From Gallibacterium trehalosifermentans (lineage in GTDB: Bacteria; Pseudomonadota; Gammaproteobacteria; Enterobacterales; Pasteurellaceae), in contig NZ_JBHLWB010000009.1 in assembly GCF_042433055.1 (NCBI RefSeq), forward strand, positions 186,001-250,000: 64,000 nucleotides of DNA, given 5' to 3'. Position 1 is the stretch's first letter; the number at the start of each line of letters is the position of its first letter. The notes below the pieces were generated by a model, which worked only from the letters and a program-made list of their open reading frames with translations, did no database searches and was not told where the DNA came from. A program made the position numbers and the translations under genes. Positions 52,255 to 61,077 of the stretch are shown in pieces.

Positions 52255-52926
52255 ATGTTACAAGCAATTATCTTTGATATGGACGGTGTGATAGTTGATA
52301 CTGAATATGTTGAGTTTACTGCACAACGTGAATTTATTGAGCGTTTAAAGCAACATCATCAACCAATTACATTAGCGCAGCAATCAGAAGTTGTCGGTAA
52401 ATCATTAAAAGAGATTCCAGCTGTGATTAAGAAATTATCTGGCTCACCATTATCATTAGATAAAATTAGAGAACAATATTATCTTTTTTGGGATAACCTG
52501 TTTGAGCAGCTAGATTATCGTGCAATTTTTCGGCAAGACATTAACTGTATTATTGAATTTGCCAAACAGCAGCAGATAAAAATGGCAGTGGCATCTTCCT
52601 CTTCACAACAACATATTGAACGTATTTTAACTGCTTGTGGTATAAAAGACGCGTTTGATTGTATTGTGAGTGGAGAGATGTTTGCGCGGAGTAAACCTGA
52701 TCCAACCATTTATCGTTATACATTAGCGCAATTAGGGGTTAATGCAGAAAATGCGATTGCAATAGAAGATTCATTTTATGGTATGCAAGCAGCAAAAGCA
52801 GCAGGATTAACGGTGATTGGCTATGAGGAAAAGCGTATGGTAATTGATCAATCTTTAGCAGATTATATGGGAAAGGATATGAATGAAATTTTACGCATTA
52901 TCAATACATTGCATCAACAACAGTAA
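52255..52926 (+). CDS. HAD-family hydrolase, beta-phosphoglucomutase-like
   Basis: A 223-residue haloacid dehalogenase-fold phosphatase or phosphomutase. Motif 1 is FDMDGVIVDTE with nucleophile Asp8 and acid/base Asp10; motif 2 is the AVASSS segment near residue 115; the Lys is in SKPDPTIY, and motif 4 is AIEDSFYGMQAAKAAG near residue 170. The alpha-helical cap between motifs 1 and 2 makes it subfamily IA. The substrate is unknown; sugar phosphates are common for close relatives. An upstream TTG frame was rejected because motif 1 must lie near the N-terminus. It sits between guaB and guaA, which suggests, but does not show, a link to nucleotides. Confidence 0.85.
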   Translation: MLQAIIFDMDGVIVDTEYVEFTAQREFIERLKQHHQPITLAQQSEVVGKSLKEIPAVIKKLSGSPLSLDKIREQYYLFWDNLFEQLDYRAIFRQDINCIIEFAKQQQIKMAVASSSSQQHIERILTACGIKDAFDCIVSGEMFARSKPDPTIYRYTLAQLGVNAENAIAIEDSFYGMQAAKAAGLTVIGYEEKRMVIDQSLADYMGKDMNEILRIINTLHQQQ

Positions 52927-52977
52927 CTAAATTTTAACTATATAGCGGTAATTATTTTAATTAACTAGAGAAACAAC

Positions 52978-54552
52978 ATGAATAATATTCATCAACATAA
53001 AATTTTAATTTTAGATTTTGGTTCACAATATACACAACTTATCGCGCGTCGTGTGCGTGAAATTGGGGTTTATTGTGAATTATGGGCGTGGGACGTAACA
53101 GAAGTGCAAATTCGTGAATTTAGCCCAACAGGCATTATCCTTTCAGGTGGACCAGAAAGTACCACAGAAGCAGGAAGTCCGCGTGCGCCAGAATATGTAT
53201 TCAATGCTGGGGTACCTGTATTAGGGATCTGCTATGGTATGCAAACGATGGCAATGCAGTTAGGAGGCTTAGTTGAGGGATCAACTGAGCGTGAATTTGG
53301 TTATGCTGCAGTTGAAGTATTGGCTAAAGATAATTTGTTTAAAGCGTTAGCCGATGCCCATTCAGCACAAGGTAATGCTTTATTAGATGTTTGGATGAGC
53401 CATGGTGATAAAGTTACTCAAATTCCACCACAATTCCATATTTCCGCGGCAACAGCATCTTGCCCGATAGCCGCAATGGCAGATGAATCTCGCCATTTTT
53501 ATGGTGTGCAATTCCACCCTGAAGTAACGCACTCAAAACAAGGGTTAGCACTATTAGAAAATTTTGTGGTGGGAATTTGTCAATGTGAAAAGCGTTGGAC
53601 TGCGGACAATATTATCGAAGATGCCGTTGCACGTATTAAAGCACAAGTAGGCAATGATGAAGTAATTCTTGCGTTGTCTGGTGGGGTAGATTCTTCTGTT
53701 ACAGCATTATTATTACAACGTGCGATAGGACATAACCTCCATTGTGTGTTTGTGGATAATGGTTTATTACGCCTGAATGAGGGTGATCAAGTTATGGAAA
53801 TGTTCGGTAATAAATTTGGCTTGAATATTACTCGTGTGAATGCTGAAGATCGTTTCTTAGGCGAATTAGCGGGCGTTAGTGATCCTGAAGCAAAACGTAA
53901 AGTGATTGGTAAAGTCTTTATTGATGTGTTTGATGAAGAATCGCATAAACACACCAATGTGAAATGGTTGGCACAAGGCACAATTTATCCAGATGTGATC
54001 GAATCTGCAGCGAGTAAAACAGGCAAAGCGCACGTGATCAAATCGCACCATAATGTCGGTGGCTTACCTGATTATATGAAACTTGGGTTAGTTGAGCCGT
54101 TAAAAGAGTTGTTCAAAGATGAAGTACGCAAAATCGGTTTAGCGTTAGGCTTGCCTTACGATATGCTTTATCGCCACCCATTCCCAGGACCAGGGCTTGG
54201 CGTACGAGTATTGGGCGAGGTGAAGAAAGAATATTGTGATTTATTGCGGCGTGCCGATGCGATCTTTATTGAAGAATTGCATAATTCAGGTTGGTATCAC
54301 AAAGTGAGCCAAGCCTTTACTGTATTCCTCCCTGTAAAATCAGTTGGCGTAATGGGCGATGGTCGCAAATATGATTGGGTGGTGTCATTGCGTGCAGTAG
54401 AAACAATCGACTTTATGACTGCTCATTGGGCGCATCTGCCTTATGAATTGTTAGGTAAAGTCTCTAATCGGATTATCAATGAAATTGATGGTATCTCCCG
54501 CGTGGTTTATGATGTGAGCGGAAAACCACCAGCAACGATAGAGTGGGAATAA
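52978..54552 (+). CDS. guaA: GMP synthase (glutamine-hydrolysing) GuaA
   Basis: GuaA aminates XMP to GMP with ATP and glutamine. The 524-residue protein has the class I amidotransferase domain with catalytic Cys85 in GICYGMQ and the HPEVTH motif, the ATP pyrophosphatase P-loop SGGVDSS (about residues 234-240), and the dimerization domain ending in TIEWE. The gene completes the GMP branch begun by guaB, with a HAD gene between the two. Confidence 0.98.
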   Translation: MNNIHQHKILILDFGSQYTQLIARRVREIGVYCELWAWDVTEVQIREFSPTGIILSGGPESTTEAGSPRAPEYVFNAGVPVLGICYGMQTMAMQLGGLVEGSTEREFGYAAVEVLAKDNLFKALADAHSAQGNALLDVWMSHGDKVTQIPPQFHISAATASCPIAAMADESRHFYGVQFHPEVTHSKQGLALLENFVVGICQCEKRWTADNIIEDAVARIKAQVGNDEVILALSGGVDSSVTALLLQRAIGHNLHCVFVDNGLLRLNEGDQVMEMFGNKFGLNITRVNAEDRFLGELAGVSDPEAKRKVIGKVFIDVFDEESHKHTNVKWLAQGTIYPDVIESAASKTGKAHVIKSHHNVGGLPDYMKLGLVEPLKELFKDEVRKIGLALGLPYDMLYRHPFPGPGLGVRVLGEVKKEYCDLLRRADAIFIEELHNSGWYHKVSQAFTVFLPVKSVGVMGDGRKYDWVVSLRAVETIDFMTAHWAHLPYELLGKVSNRIINEIDGISRVVYDVSGKPPATIEWE

Positions 54553-54573
54553 TTTTGTTACGTTAGATTAATT

Positions 54574-54616
54574 AAAAAGCCATTCACAAATAAACGATGA
54601 ATGGCTTTTATTTTGT
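54574..54616. terminator. Terminator between convergent guaA and ycaO
   Basis: AAAAGCCATTCA pairs with TGAATGGCTTTT around an 11-nt loop and is followed by ATTTTG. The A run on the left allows use from both sides. Confidence 0.8.
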
Positions 54617-54635
54617 TTTTACAACAGATTACAGA

Positions 54636-56381
54636 TTATTTTGCACGTTGTAATTTTTGGTATGCTTGCAACAATTTTTGATGTTCAGCGAAGTTTGCTA
54701 GGGTTTCATCACTAGCAGGCAATAAGAAGAATGGGTTACCACCATTAATTGCATTCCATGCAAATTCAACTGCTTTTTCACCATACATTCGTGCAAACAC
54801 AGCTCGATATTGTTCAGGATCACGGTTTTCATCTAAGAATAATTCTAAGCTACTGATTAAGGTTCGATAATAATTAGCTTGTTCAGCAGTAAAAACTGAA
54901 CTATTCATTTGATATGTCCAAGTTGCCCACTCTAACGCATTTTCCAAATCACCTAATGCTAAATAGAGCATAGATTTTAATTCACCAATGCGTAAGGTTT
55001 GCCAGCTAGTATTTTTTGGTGCAACGATACCAATAAATTCACGAACTCGTGTTGCATCATCAATCCCTTGCTCATCTAACTCATCTAAGAGTTCTTGATA
55101 TGTTTCTGCATCGTGATGGAAGTTTGGCAGATCCAATAAAATTTCTCGCCAATCCATGCCCATATTGTTATTAGCATAGATAAGGTCATCAACTGGATAA
55201 ATATCAGACATTCCAGGTACAATAATACGGCATGCATACACGTCAAGATGTTGATAATCCATAATATAGACTTCTTTTTCTTCACGTTGGAATAGTGTCA
55301 TTAAATTATTGAACTCTTCTGCGGTTGAACCAGAGAAATCCCAATGAACAAACTCGAAATCACTTTCTTGCTTAAATAAATCCCAAGAAATTAAACCACT
55401 TGAATCAATAAAGTGTGTTTCTAGGTTAGCGTGTTCGGCTACATCTTCATTGTTGAATGATGGTGGGGAAAAGACATCAAGATCTTTTAGGCTTCTACCT
55501 TGTAATAATTCAGTAACGGTTCTTTCTAGGGCGACAGCAAAATTTGGGTGCGCGCCAAAAGAGGCAAAACAGGTGCCATTATTGCGATTGAATAAGACAA
55601 CACAGATAACAGGATATTGCCCGCCAAGAGAAGCATCAAACGCATAAATAGGGAAGCCCTCTTCTTCTAATTTTGCAATAGAAGCTTGAACAGAAGGATA
55701 TTTATCCAAAATTTCCGTCGGAATTAACGGTAAACTAATTGCTTCAGCAATAATTTTATTTTTAACGTAACGTTCAAAGACCTCAGATAATCCTTGTACT
55801 CGTGCCTCAAACATGGTGTTGCCTGCCGACATACCATTAGAAACATATAAATTGTTAATAATTGCTTGAGGAATATAAATTGTTTTTTGGTCAGATTGAC
55901 GAACATACGGTAAGGCAACGATACCACGATCAAGATTACCTGATTGGATATCTACTAAGAGATCAGGTGTTAATTCTTGGTTTGGATCGAAATAATCTAA
56001 TAATGTATTATCTAAAATACCCACAGGTAACAAATTAGGATCTTCAATCGAGAACCATTTTTCGCTTGGGTAATGGACGAATTCTCCTTCAGCAACCGCT
56101 TTACCTAAATAATAGTCAGAAAAAAAGTAATTTGTTGAAAGACGTTCAAAATATTCACCCAGCGCTGACGCTAATGCCGCTTTTTTGCTCGCACCTTTTC
56201 CATTGGAGAAACATTGAGGGCAATCTTTATCACGAATATGTACTGACCAAACATTAGGAACTGGGTTTAACCAAGAAGCTTCTTCAATATTGAAACCAAG
56301 GTTCTTTAATTTTTGTTGAAAGGTTGCAATGGAATCTTCTAGGGCAGCATCTTTGCCTAAAATAAAAGTTTGTTCTGTCAT
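54636..56381 (-). CDS. ycaO: YcaO, accessory protein of ribosomal S12 methylthiolation
   Basis: E. coli YcaO is an ATP-using YcaO-fold protein that supports RimO in beta-methylthiolation of ribosomal protein S12; it is not a peptide-cyclising enzyme of a natural-product cluster. The 581-residue protein is nearly collinear with it: FILGKDAALEDSIATFQQKL at the start, GKGASKKAALASALGEYFER, the ATP-site region EARVQGLSEVFERYV and GAHPNFAVALERTVTEL, and a C-terminal TPR-like part. No precursor peptide or partner cyclase is nearby, which supports the housekeeping role. rimO is not in the window. Confidence 0.93.
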   Translation of the reverse strand: MTEQTFILGKDAALEDSIATFQQKLKNLGFNIEEASWLNPVPNVWSVHIRDKDCPQCFSNGKGASKKAALASALGEYFERLSTNYFFSDYYLGKAVAEGEFVHYPSEKWFSIEDPNLLPVGILDNTLLDYFDPNQELTPDLLVDIQSGNLDRGIVALPYVRQSDQKTIYIPQAIINNLYVSNGMSAGNTMFEARVQGLSEVFERYVKNKIIAEAISLPLIPTEILDKYPSVQASIAKLEEEGFPIYAFDASLGGQYPVICVVLFNRNNGTCFASFGAHPNFAVALERTVTELLQGRSLKDLDVFSPPSFNNEDVAEHANLETHFIDSSGLISWDLFKQESDFEFVHWDFSGSTAEEFNNLMTLFQREEKEVYIMDYQHLDVYACRIIVPGMSDIYPVDDLIYANNNMGMDWREILLDLPNFHHDAETYQELLDELDEQGIDDATRVREFIGIVAPKNTSWQTLRIGELKSMLYLALGDLENALEWATWTYQMNSSVFTAEQANYYRTLISSLELFLDENRDPEQYRAVFARMYGEKAVEFAWNAINGGNPFFLLPASDETLANFAEHQKLLQAYQKLQRAK

Positions 56382-56627
56382 AAAATTATCCTTATGTTGT
56401 TATTATTATTGGAACATATTTCAGTTAAGACAAAATGGTATTGCCTTATTTGGCGAGAAAAAATGAGAAAAAAGTACCATTAATAGAATATGTTCAATTT
56501 TCGGCATAGCATAGTACGGGAGAAGTATCTCTCCCGCAAGCTATTTCAGTGATTACCTATTTTAAAATATTGGAAATTGATGTTTCACTAGTCCATAGTG
56601 CACATAAGAGTGAAACAACAAACTTAT

Positions 56628-57518
56628 TTAATTATTTAAGATTTTGCTTAATGTTGTTTCCAGTGTTGGACATTCAAATTGGAAACCTGCTTTGAGTAGT
56701 TTTTCAGGGTAAACTTTTTGACTATTTAAGAGTAAACAAGATCGTTCACCAAGCAGTGTTTTAAGTAAGAAACTTGGTATATGGAGAATGGCAGCACGTT
56801 TCATTAACCGAGATAAGGTTTGATTAAATTCTTGATTTGTTACTGGATTTGGCGACACCATATTGAATGCCCCTCGACATTCTGGATTATCCATTAAAAA
56901 GATAATTGCATTGATCATATCGGGTAAGCTAATCCACGACCAAAATTGTTTACCATCACCCAGTTGCCCTCCTAGCCAATGGCGGTAAAGCGGTAAAATT
57001 CTCCCTAATACTCCGCCATAACTACCAAGCACTAAACCTGTTCGTAATAAGCAGACTCGGCTATTTGCCTGCAAAGCGATCTCTTCCCATTGTTTACAAA
57101 GTTGCCCTAAAAAATCTTCTGCTGCCGGCATTTTTTCGGTCATCATTAATTGCGGGTGATCGCCATAATAGCCGATAGCTGAACCAGAGATAAAGGTATG
57201 GGGAGGCTGAGCACTTTGATTAATTAAATCCACTAATTTTTGCGTTGTCGTGAGTCGACTCGTGATTAATTGTTGTTTTTGAGCTTCACTCCAGCGATGA
57301 TTAAAAATGGGCTCGCCAGCAAGATTAATAACAACATCAAAATCATCTAGATGGCTAAAATGATTTAGCGACGATACAGTAATAACATTGGCTGGAATTT
57401 GTGCGCTATATTTTTTTGGAGAACGAGAAACTAGCGTTAATTGATGACCTAGATTATCGAGTTGTTTTAGCAGTGATTTACCGATAAAACCTGTTCCACC
57501 AGTAATTAATATATTCAT
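56628..57518 (-). CDS. yfcH: NAD(P)-dependent epimerase-like protein YfcH (TIGR01777 family)
   Basis: An extended short-chain dehydrogenase-like protein of 296 residues with the nucleotide motif ITGGTGFIGKSLLKQL at the N-terminus, VVINLAGEPIFNHRW near residue 60, and the family stretch SGSAIGYYGDH holding the catalytic Tyr. The C-terminal segment fits DUF1731 (SFLLKTLLGERSCLLLNSQKV). The reaction is unknown. The gene lies 20 bp downstream of argR, on the same strand, so the two may be cotranscribed. Confidence 0.87.
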   Translation of the reverse strand: MNILITGGTGFIGKSLLKQLDNLGHQLTLVSRSPKKYSAQIPANVITVSSLNHFSHLDDFDVVINLAGEPIFNHRWSEAQKQQLITSRLTTTQKLVDLINQSAQPPHTFISGSAIGYYGDHPQLMMTEKMPAAEDFLGQLCKQWEEIALQANSRVCLLRTGLVLGSYGGVLGRILPLYRHWLGGQLGDGKQFWSWISLPDMINAIIFLMDNPECRGAFNMVSPNPVTNQEFNQTLSRLMKRAAILHIPSFLLKTLLGERSCLLLNSQKVYPEKLLKAGFQFECPTLETTLSKILNN

Positions 57519-57538
57519 ACCGTTCTCCTTTGTAAACG

Positions 57539-58003
57539 TTATAGAGAATCGTTGAATAAAGCCTGAATATTCTCTATAAGTTGATTGATTTCAATATCGC
57601 TAGTTGGCGAAACAAAGATGGTATCATCGCCAGCGATTGTCCCTAAGATCCCTTCTGCCTTACTAACAGAATCTAATAAACGTGCGATTAATTGTGCCGC
57701 ACCAGGACTGGTTTTAATCACAATTAAATGGTGATTATGATCTATATCTAATACTAAATTTTTTAGTGGACTTGATGTGGTCGGTACACTTAACTCATTC
57801 GGTAAACAATAGACCATTTCCATTTTTGTGTTTCTTGCTCTCACCGCACCAAATTTTGCTAACATTCTGGATACTTTAGATTGATTAATATTAGCGAAAC
57901 CCATTTCGCTTAATGCATTAACAATCTCGCCCTGTGAGCTAAATTTTTCTTCTGCTAATAAAGATTTAAATGCTGAAAGTAGTTTTTCTTGTTTATTTTC
58001 CAT
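57539..58003 (-). CDS. argR: Arginine repressor ArgR
   Basis: ArgR is a hexameric repressor activated by arginine and also a cofactor for some site-specific recombination. The 154-residue protein has an N-terminal winged helix (FSSQGEIVNALSEMG, then INQSKVSRMLAKFG) and a C-terminal arginine-binding domain with GTIAGDDTIFV. The start MENKQEK at 58003 matches the family; the frame extends to 58045 but that part overlaps the operator region. It diverges from mdh, as in E. coli. Confidence 0.96.
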   Translation of the reverse strand: MENKQEKLLSAFKSLLAEEKFSSQGEIVNALSEMGFANINQSKVSRMLAKFGAVRARNTKMEMVYCLPNELSVPTTSSPLKNLVLDIDHNHHLIVIKTSPGAAQLIARLLDSVSKAEGILGTIAGDDTIFVSPTSDIEINQLIENIQALFNDSL

Positions 58004-58029
58004 ATCAATTAAAATAGTAAGATAAGAAT

Positions 58030-58056
58030 TGCATAAATTTTGCATAAAAATGCAGA
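58030..58056. promoter_or_regulatory. Candidate ARG boxes between argR and mdh
   Basis: TGCATAAA occurs at 58030 and 58041 and TGCAGAAA at 58051, 10-11 bp apart. TGCAT-AAAA-ATGCA at 58041-58054 is a perfect dyad of the ARG-box form (TGAAT-N4-ATTCA) with symmetric changes. It lies just upstream of argR, where the E. coli gene has its autoregulatory ARG boxes. Binding is inferred. Confidence 0.45.
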
Positions 58057-58239
58057 AATAGAGATTAAATTTGAATTATACTGCATAACTTTGAATAAGT
58101 GGGTATCTTTTTATATGAAACTTCAACTTTTGATAGAAAATGTGGAGTAGTTCTCAATATTGAATTTATTTATTTGAAAAAGTAAGAGATGAGGCATAGA
58201 ATTCCACTATTATTTTCTATAACTAGTAAGGAGTATAAA

Positions 58240-59172
58240 ATGAAAGTTGCTGTTTTAGGTGCGGCAGGCGGAATCGGTCAAGCATTATCACTATTATTGA
58301 AAATTCAATTACCAGCTGGTTCTGATTTAGCATTATATGATATTGCCCCTGTTACACCAGGGGTAGCGGTAGATGTGAGTCATATTCCAACTGCTGTGAA
58401 TGTGAAAGGTTTTGCTGGGGAAGATCCAACGCCAGCTCTTGAAGGTGCTGATGTTGTTCTAATTTCTGCTGGTGTTGCACGTAAACCAGGTATGGATCGT
58501 TCAGATCTTTTCAATATCAATGCAGGTATTGTAAAAAACTTAATTGAAAAAGTGGCTGCGACTTGTCCAAAAGCTTGTGTTGGTATTATTACTAACCCAG
58601 TGAATACAACTGTTGCGATTGCCGCTGAAGTATTGAAAAAAGCGGGTGTTTACGATAAACGTAAACTTTTTGGTGTAACAACATTAGATACACTTCGTTC
58701 AGAAACCTTTGTGGCTGAATTGAAAAATGTAGATGTAAGTAAAGTACAAGTGCCTGTAATTGGCGGACATTCAGGTGTAACTATTTTGCCATTATTATCA
58801 CAAGTGCATTATGTTTCTTGGCAAGAAGAAGAAATTGAACCATTAACAAAACGTATCCAAAATGCAGGTACTGAAGTGGTTAATGCAAAAGCGGGTGGTG
58901 GTTCAGCAACCTTATCAATGGCACAAGCGGCTGCGCGTTTTGCTCTTTCTTTAGTGCGTGCATTAAATGGTGAAAAAGTCGTTGAATGCACTTATGTCGA
59001 GGGTGATGGTAAGTATGCTCGTTTCTTTGCACAACCAGTTCGTTTAGGTAAAGAAGGGGTGGAAGAGTTATTACCAGTTGGTCCATTAAGTGCATATGAA
59101 CAAGCAGCAGTTGAAGCAATGTTGCCAACATTAAAAGCTGACATTGAATTAGGTGAAAACTTTGTGAAATAA
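58240..59172 (+). CDS. mdh: Malate dehydrogenase (NAD)
   Basis: Mdh interconverts malate and oxaloacetate in the TCA cycle. The 310-residue protein starts with the NAD motif KVAVLGAAGGIGQALSLLL, has the mobile-loop segment ISAGVARKPGMDRSDL (arginines bind malate), NPVNTTVAIAAEVLKKAG, and the catalytic histidine in VIGGHSGVTILPLLSQ. ATG 58240 is chosen because AAGGAG lies just upstream; an extended frame from 58189 has no homology. An uptake-sequence terminator follows. Confidence 0.98.
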   Translation: MKVAVLGAAGGIGQALSLLLKIQLPAGSDLALYDIAPVTPGVAVDVSHIPTAVNVKGFAGEDPTPALEGADVVLISAGVARKPGMDRSDLFNINAGIVKNLIEKVAATCPKACVGIITNPVNTTVAIAAEVLKKAGVYDKRKLFGVTTLDTLRSETFVAELKNVDVSKVQVPVIGGHSGVTILPLLSQVHYVSWQEEEIEPLTKRIQNAGTEVVNAKAGGGSATLSMAQAAARFALSLVRALNGEKVVECTYVEGDGKYARFFAQPVRLGKEGVEELLPVGPLSAYEQAAVEAMLPTLKADIELGENFVK

Positions 59173-59202
59173 GTTTTATAATAGCTAATTAAAATCTTAA
59201 TG

Positions 59203-59234
59203 AAAGTGCGGCGAAATGACCGCACTTTTATTTT
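59203..59234 (+). terminator. Uptake-sequence terminator of mdh
   Basis: AAAGTGCGG and CCGCACTTT form a 9-bp stem around an 8-nt loop and are followed by TATTTTTT. The right arm contains a full uptake core (ACCGCACTT, complement of AAGTGCGGT); the left arm has lost its last base (AAGTGCGGC). Confidence 0.8.
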
Positions 59235-59339
59235 TTGTCGAGAAAAAATTCAGTCTTTCCTATGAAAGGGTTGCAATGCTGTCATTATGGTGTAGATTAG
59301 TTGAAATTATTGATAACAACTTGTTAAAGAAGGCTTAAT

Positions 59340-60356
59340 ATGAAAGATATTGATTGGAAAAATTTAGGATTTAGTTATATCAAAACTGACTATCGTTATG
59401 TTGCGCATTGGAAAGATGGAAAATGGTCAGAGGGAGAATTAACACAAGACAATCATCTTGTTTTACATGAGGGAGCCCCAGCATTACATTATGGACAACA
59501 ATGTTTTGAGGGTTTGAAAGCGTATCGTTGCAAAGATGGTTCAATTAATTTATTCCGCCCAGATGAAAATGCAAAACGTATGCAGCGTAGTTGCGATCGT
59601 TTATTGATGCCTCATGTTCCAGTAGAAATGTTTATTGATGCTTGTAAAAAAGTGGTAAAAGCGAATGAGGAATGGGTTGCGCCGTATGGTACTGGTGCAA
59701 CGCTTTATTTGCGTCCATTATTGATTGGCGTTGGTGAAAATATTGGTGTTCACCCTGCAAAAGAGTATCTATTCATTGTATTTTGCTGTCCAGTTGGTGC
59801 TTATTTCAAAGGTGGTTTAAAACCAACAAACTTTATTGTGTCTGAATACGATCGTGCTGCACCACAAGGTACAGGCGCAGCAAAAGTTGGCGGAAACTAT
59901 GCGGCAAGTTTATTACCAGGACATCAGGCACATGAACGTAATTTTAGTGATTGTATTTATCTTGATCCCGCCACACATACTAAAATTGAAGAAGTTGGAT
60001 CAGCAAATTTCTTTGGTATCACTAAAGACAATGAATTTGTTACCCCATTTTCACCTTCTATTTTGCCAAGTATAACGAAATATTCTTTACTTTATTTGGC
60101 GGAAAAACGTTTAGGGTTAAAAGCGATGGAGGGAGATGTGTATATTAATGAGTTGGATCGTTTCACTGAAGCAGGCGCTTGTGGTACAGCAGCAGTAATT
60201 AGCCCAATCGGAGGTATTCAAAATGGTGATGATTTCCATGTGTTTTATTCAGAAACAGAGGTTGGTCCAGTTACTAAAGCGTTGTACGATGAATTAACTG
60301 GTATCCAATTTGGTGATATAGCTGCGCCTGAGGGGTGGATTGTTAAAGTTGAATAA
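59340..60356 (+). CDS. ilvE: Branched-chain amino acid aminotransferase, class II BCAT type
   Basis: IlvE makes leucine, isoleucine and valine from their keto acids with glutamate, using PLP. The 338-residue protein belongs to fold-type IV and to the BCAT subgroup also found in eukaryotes rather than the shorter E. coli IlvE type: HYGQQCFEGLKAYRCKDG near residue 52, the PLP-lysine segment GTGAAKVGGNYAASL, and EVGSANFFGI. The ribosome binding site AAGAAGG precedes the ATG. It stands alone with its own terminator. Confidence 0.95.
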   Translation: MKDIDWKNLGFSYIKTDYRYVAHWKDGKWSEGELTQDNHLVLHEGAPALHYGQQCFEGLKAYRCKDGSINLFRPDENAKRMQRSCDRLLMPHVPVEMFIDACKKVVKANEEWVAPYGTGATLYLRPLLIGVGENIGVHPAKEYLFIVFCCPVGAYFKGGLKPTNFIVSEYDRAAPQGTGAAKVGGNYAASLLPGHQAHERNFSDCIYLDPATHTKIEEVGSANFFGITKDNEFVTPFSPSILPSITKYSLLYLAEKRLGLKAMEGDVYINELDRFTEAGACGTAAVISPIGGIQNGDDFHVFYSETEVGPVTKALYDELTGIQFGDIAAPEGWIVKVE

Positions 60357-60381
60357 ATGATGTAATGGTTAAAAATGAAAG

Positions 60382-60414
60382 CAGTCATAGAAATACGTTT
60401 TATGGCTGTTTTTT
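60382..60414 (+). terminator. Rho-independent terminator of ilvE
   Basis: CAGTCATA pairs with TATGGCTG (one G-T pair), with AAA and TTT adding to the stem inside, followed by TTTTTTC. It starts 26 nt past the stop codon. Confidence 0.8.
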
Positions 60415-60487
60415 CATTAATAAGGTGTAGTGAATGCAACAAATAATGATTTTGCTATAAATTGTAAGATTCCCCATAAATAGCACT

Positions 60488-60503
60488 ACGCAAACGTTAT
60501 CTT
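60488..60503 (+). promoter_or_regulatory. PurR operator of cvpA-purF
   Basis: ACGCAAACGTTATCTT fits ANGCAANCGNTTNCNT with one mismatch (position 12). A -10-like TAAAAT lies at 60510-60515, so the operator would cover the -35 region and block polymerase. cvpA-purF is a known PurR target in E. coli. Confidence 0.75.
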
Positions 60504-60546
60504 TTTTTGTAAAATATACGCCGTTTTATGGCACAGAGATCTGGCA

Positions 60547-61062
60547 ATGATTGATTATATTATTATTGGTATTATTTCTTTTTCTATCATTATTAGTTTA
60601 TTTAGAGGATTTGTTCGAGAAGTCCTATCTTTAGCGAGCTGGTTAGTTGCCTTTTTTGTATCAAGTCATTTTTATCCCTATCTTGCAGCATTTTTCCAAC
60701 AAATAGAATCAGAATACCTGCGTAATGGGACAGCTATCGTTATTTTATTTATTGCAACATTAATTGTATGCAGTTTAATCAATTATATGATTTCTCAATT
60801 AGTTGAGAAAACAGGGTTATCAGGCACAGATCGGGTTTTAGGTGCGTGTTTCGGTTTATTAAGAGGCGTATTGATTATTGCTGCGTTACTCTTTTTCCTA
60901 GATACCTTTACCAATTTTAGCCAGAGCGATTGGTGGAAAGCATCAAAATTAATTCCACATTTTGGTTTTGTGGTTGATTGGTTTTTTCATCAGCTACAAC
61001 TCCATTCTAGTTTTATCAAGACAAGTTTAATTAACTATTCAGATTCATTTATTTCATCATAA
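60547..61062 (+). CDS. cvpA: Inner-membrane protein CvpA
   Basis: CvpA is a small membrane protein first found through its need for colicin V production and later tied to envelope stress resistance; its molecular role is not settled. The 171-residue protein has four membrane segments, with the conserved start IDYIIIGIISFSIIISLFRG FVRE, the SLASWLVAFF segment and LSGTDRVLGACFGLLRG. It is cotranscribed with purF (15 bp gap), as in E. coli. Confidence 0.95.
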   Translation: MIDYIIIGIISFSIIISLFRGFVREVLSLASWLVAFFVSSHFYPYLAAFFQQIESEYLRNGTAIVILFIATLIVCSLINYMISQLVEKTGLSGTDRVLGACFGLLRGVLIIAALLFFLDTFTNFSQSDWWKASKLIPHFGFVVDWFFHQLQLHSSFIKTSLINYSDSFISS

Positions 61063-61077
61063 TAGAGGAAAAAAATA

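Noticed and set aside
54636..56381. YcaO-domain gene as part of a thiazole/oxazole-modified peptide (RiPP) cluster
   Set aside because: The protein is collinear with E. coli YcaO over its full length, and no precursor peptide, dehydrogenase, cyclodehydratase partner or exporter lies nearby.
56517..56536. Hairpin CGGGAGA/TCTCCCG between yfcH and ycaO as a terminator
   Set aside because: The 7-bp stem has a 6-nt loop but no T tract on either strand; it may be incidental.
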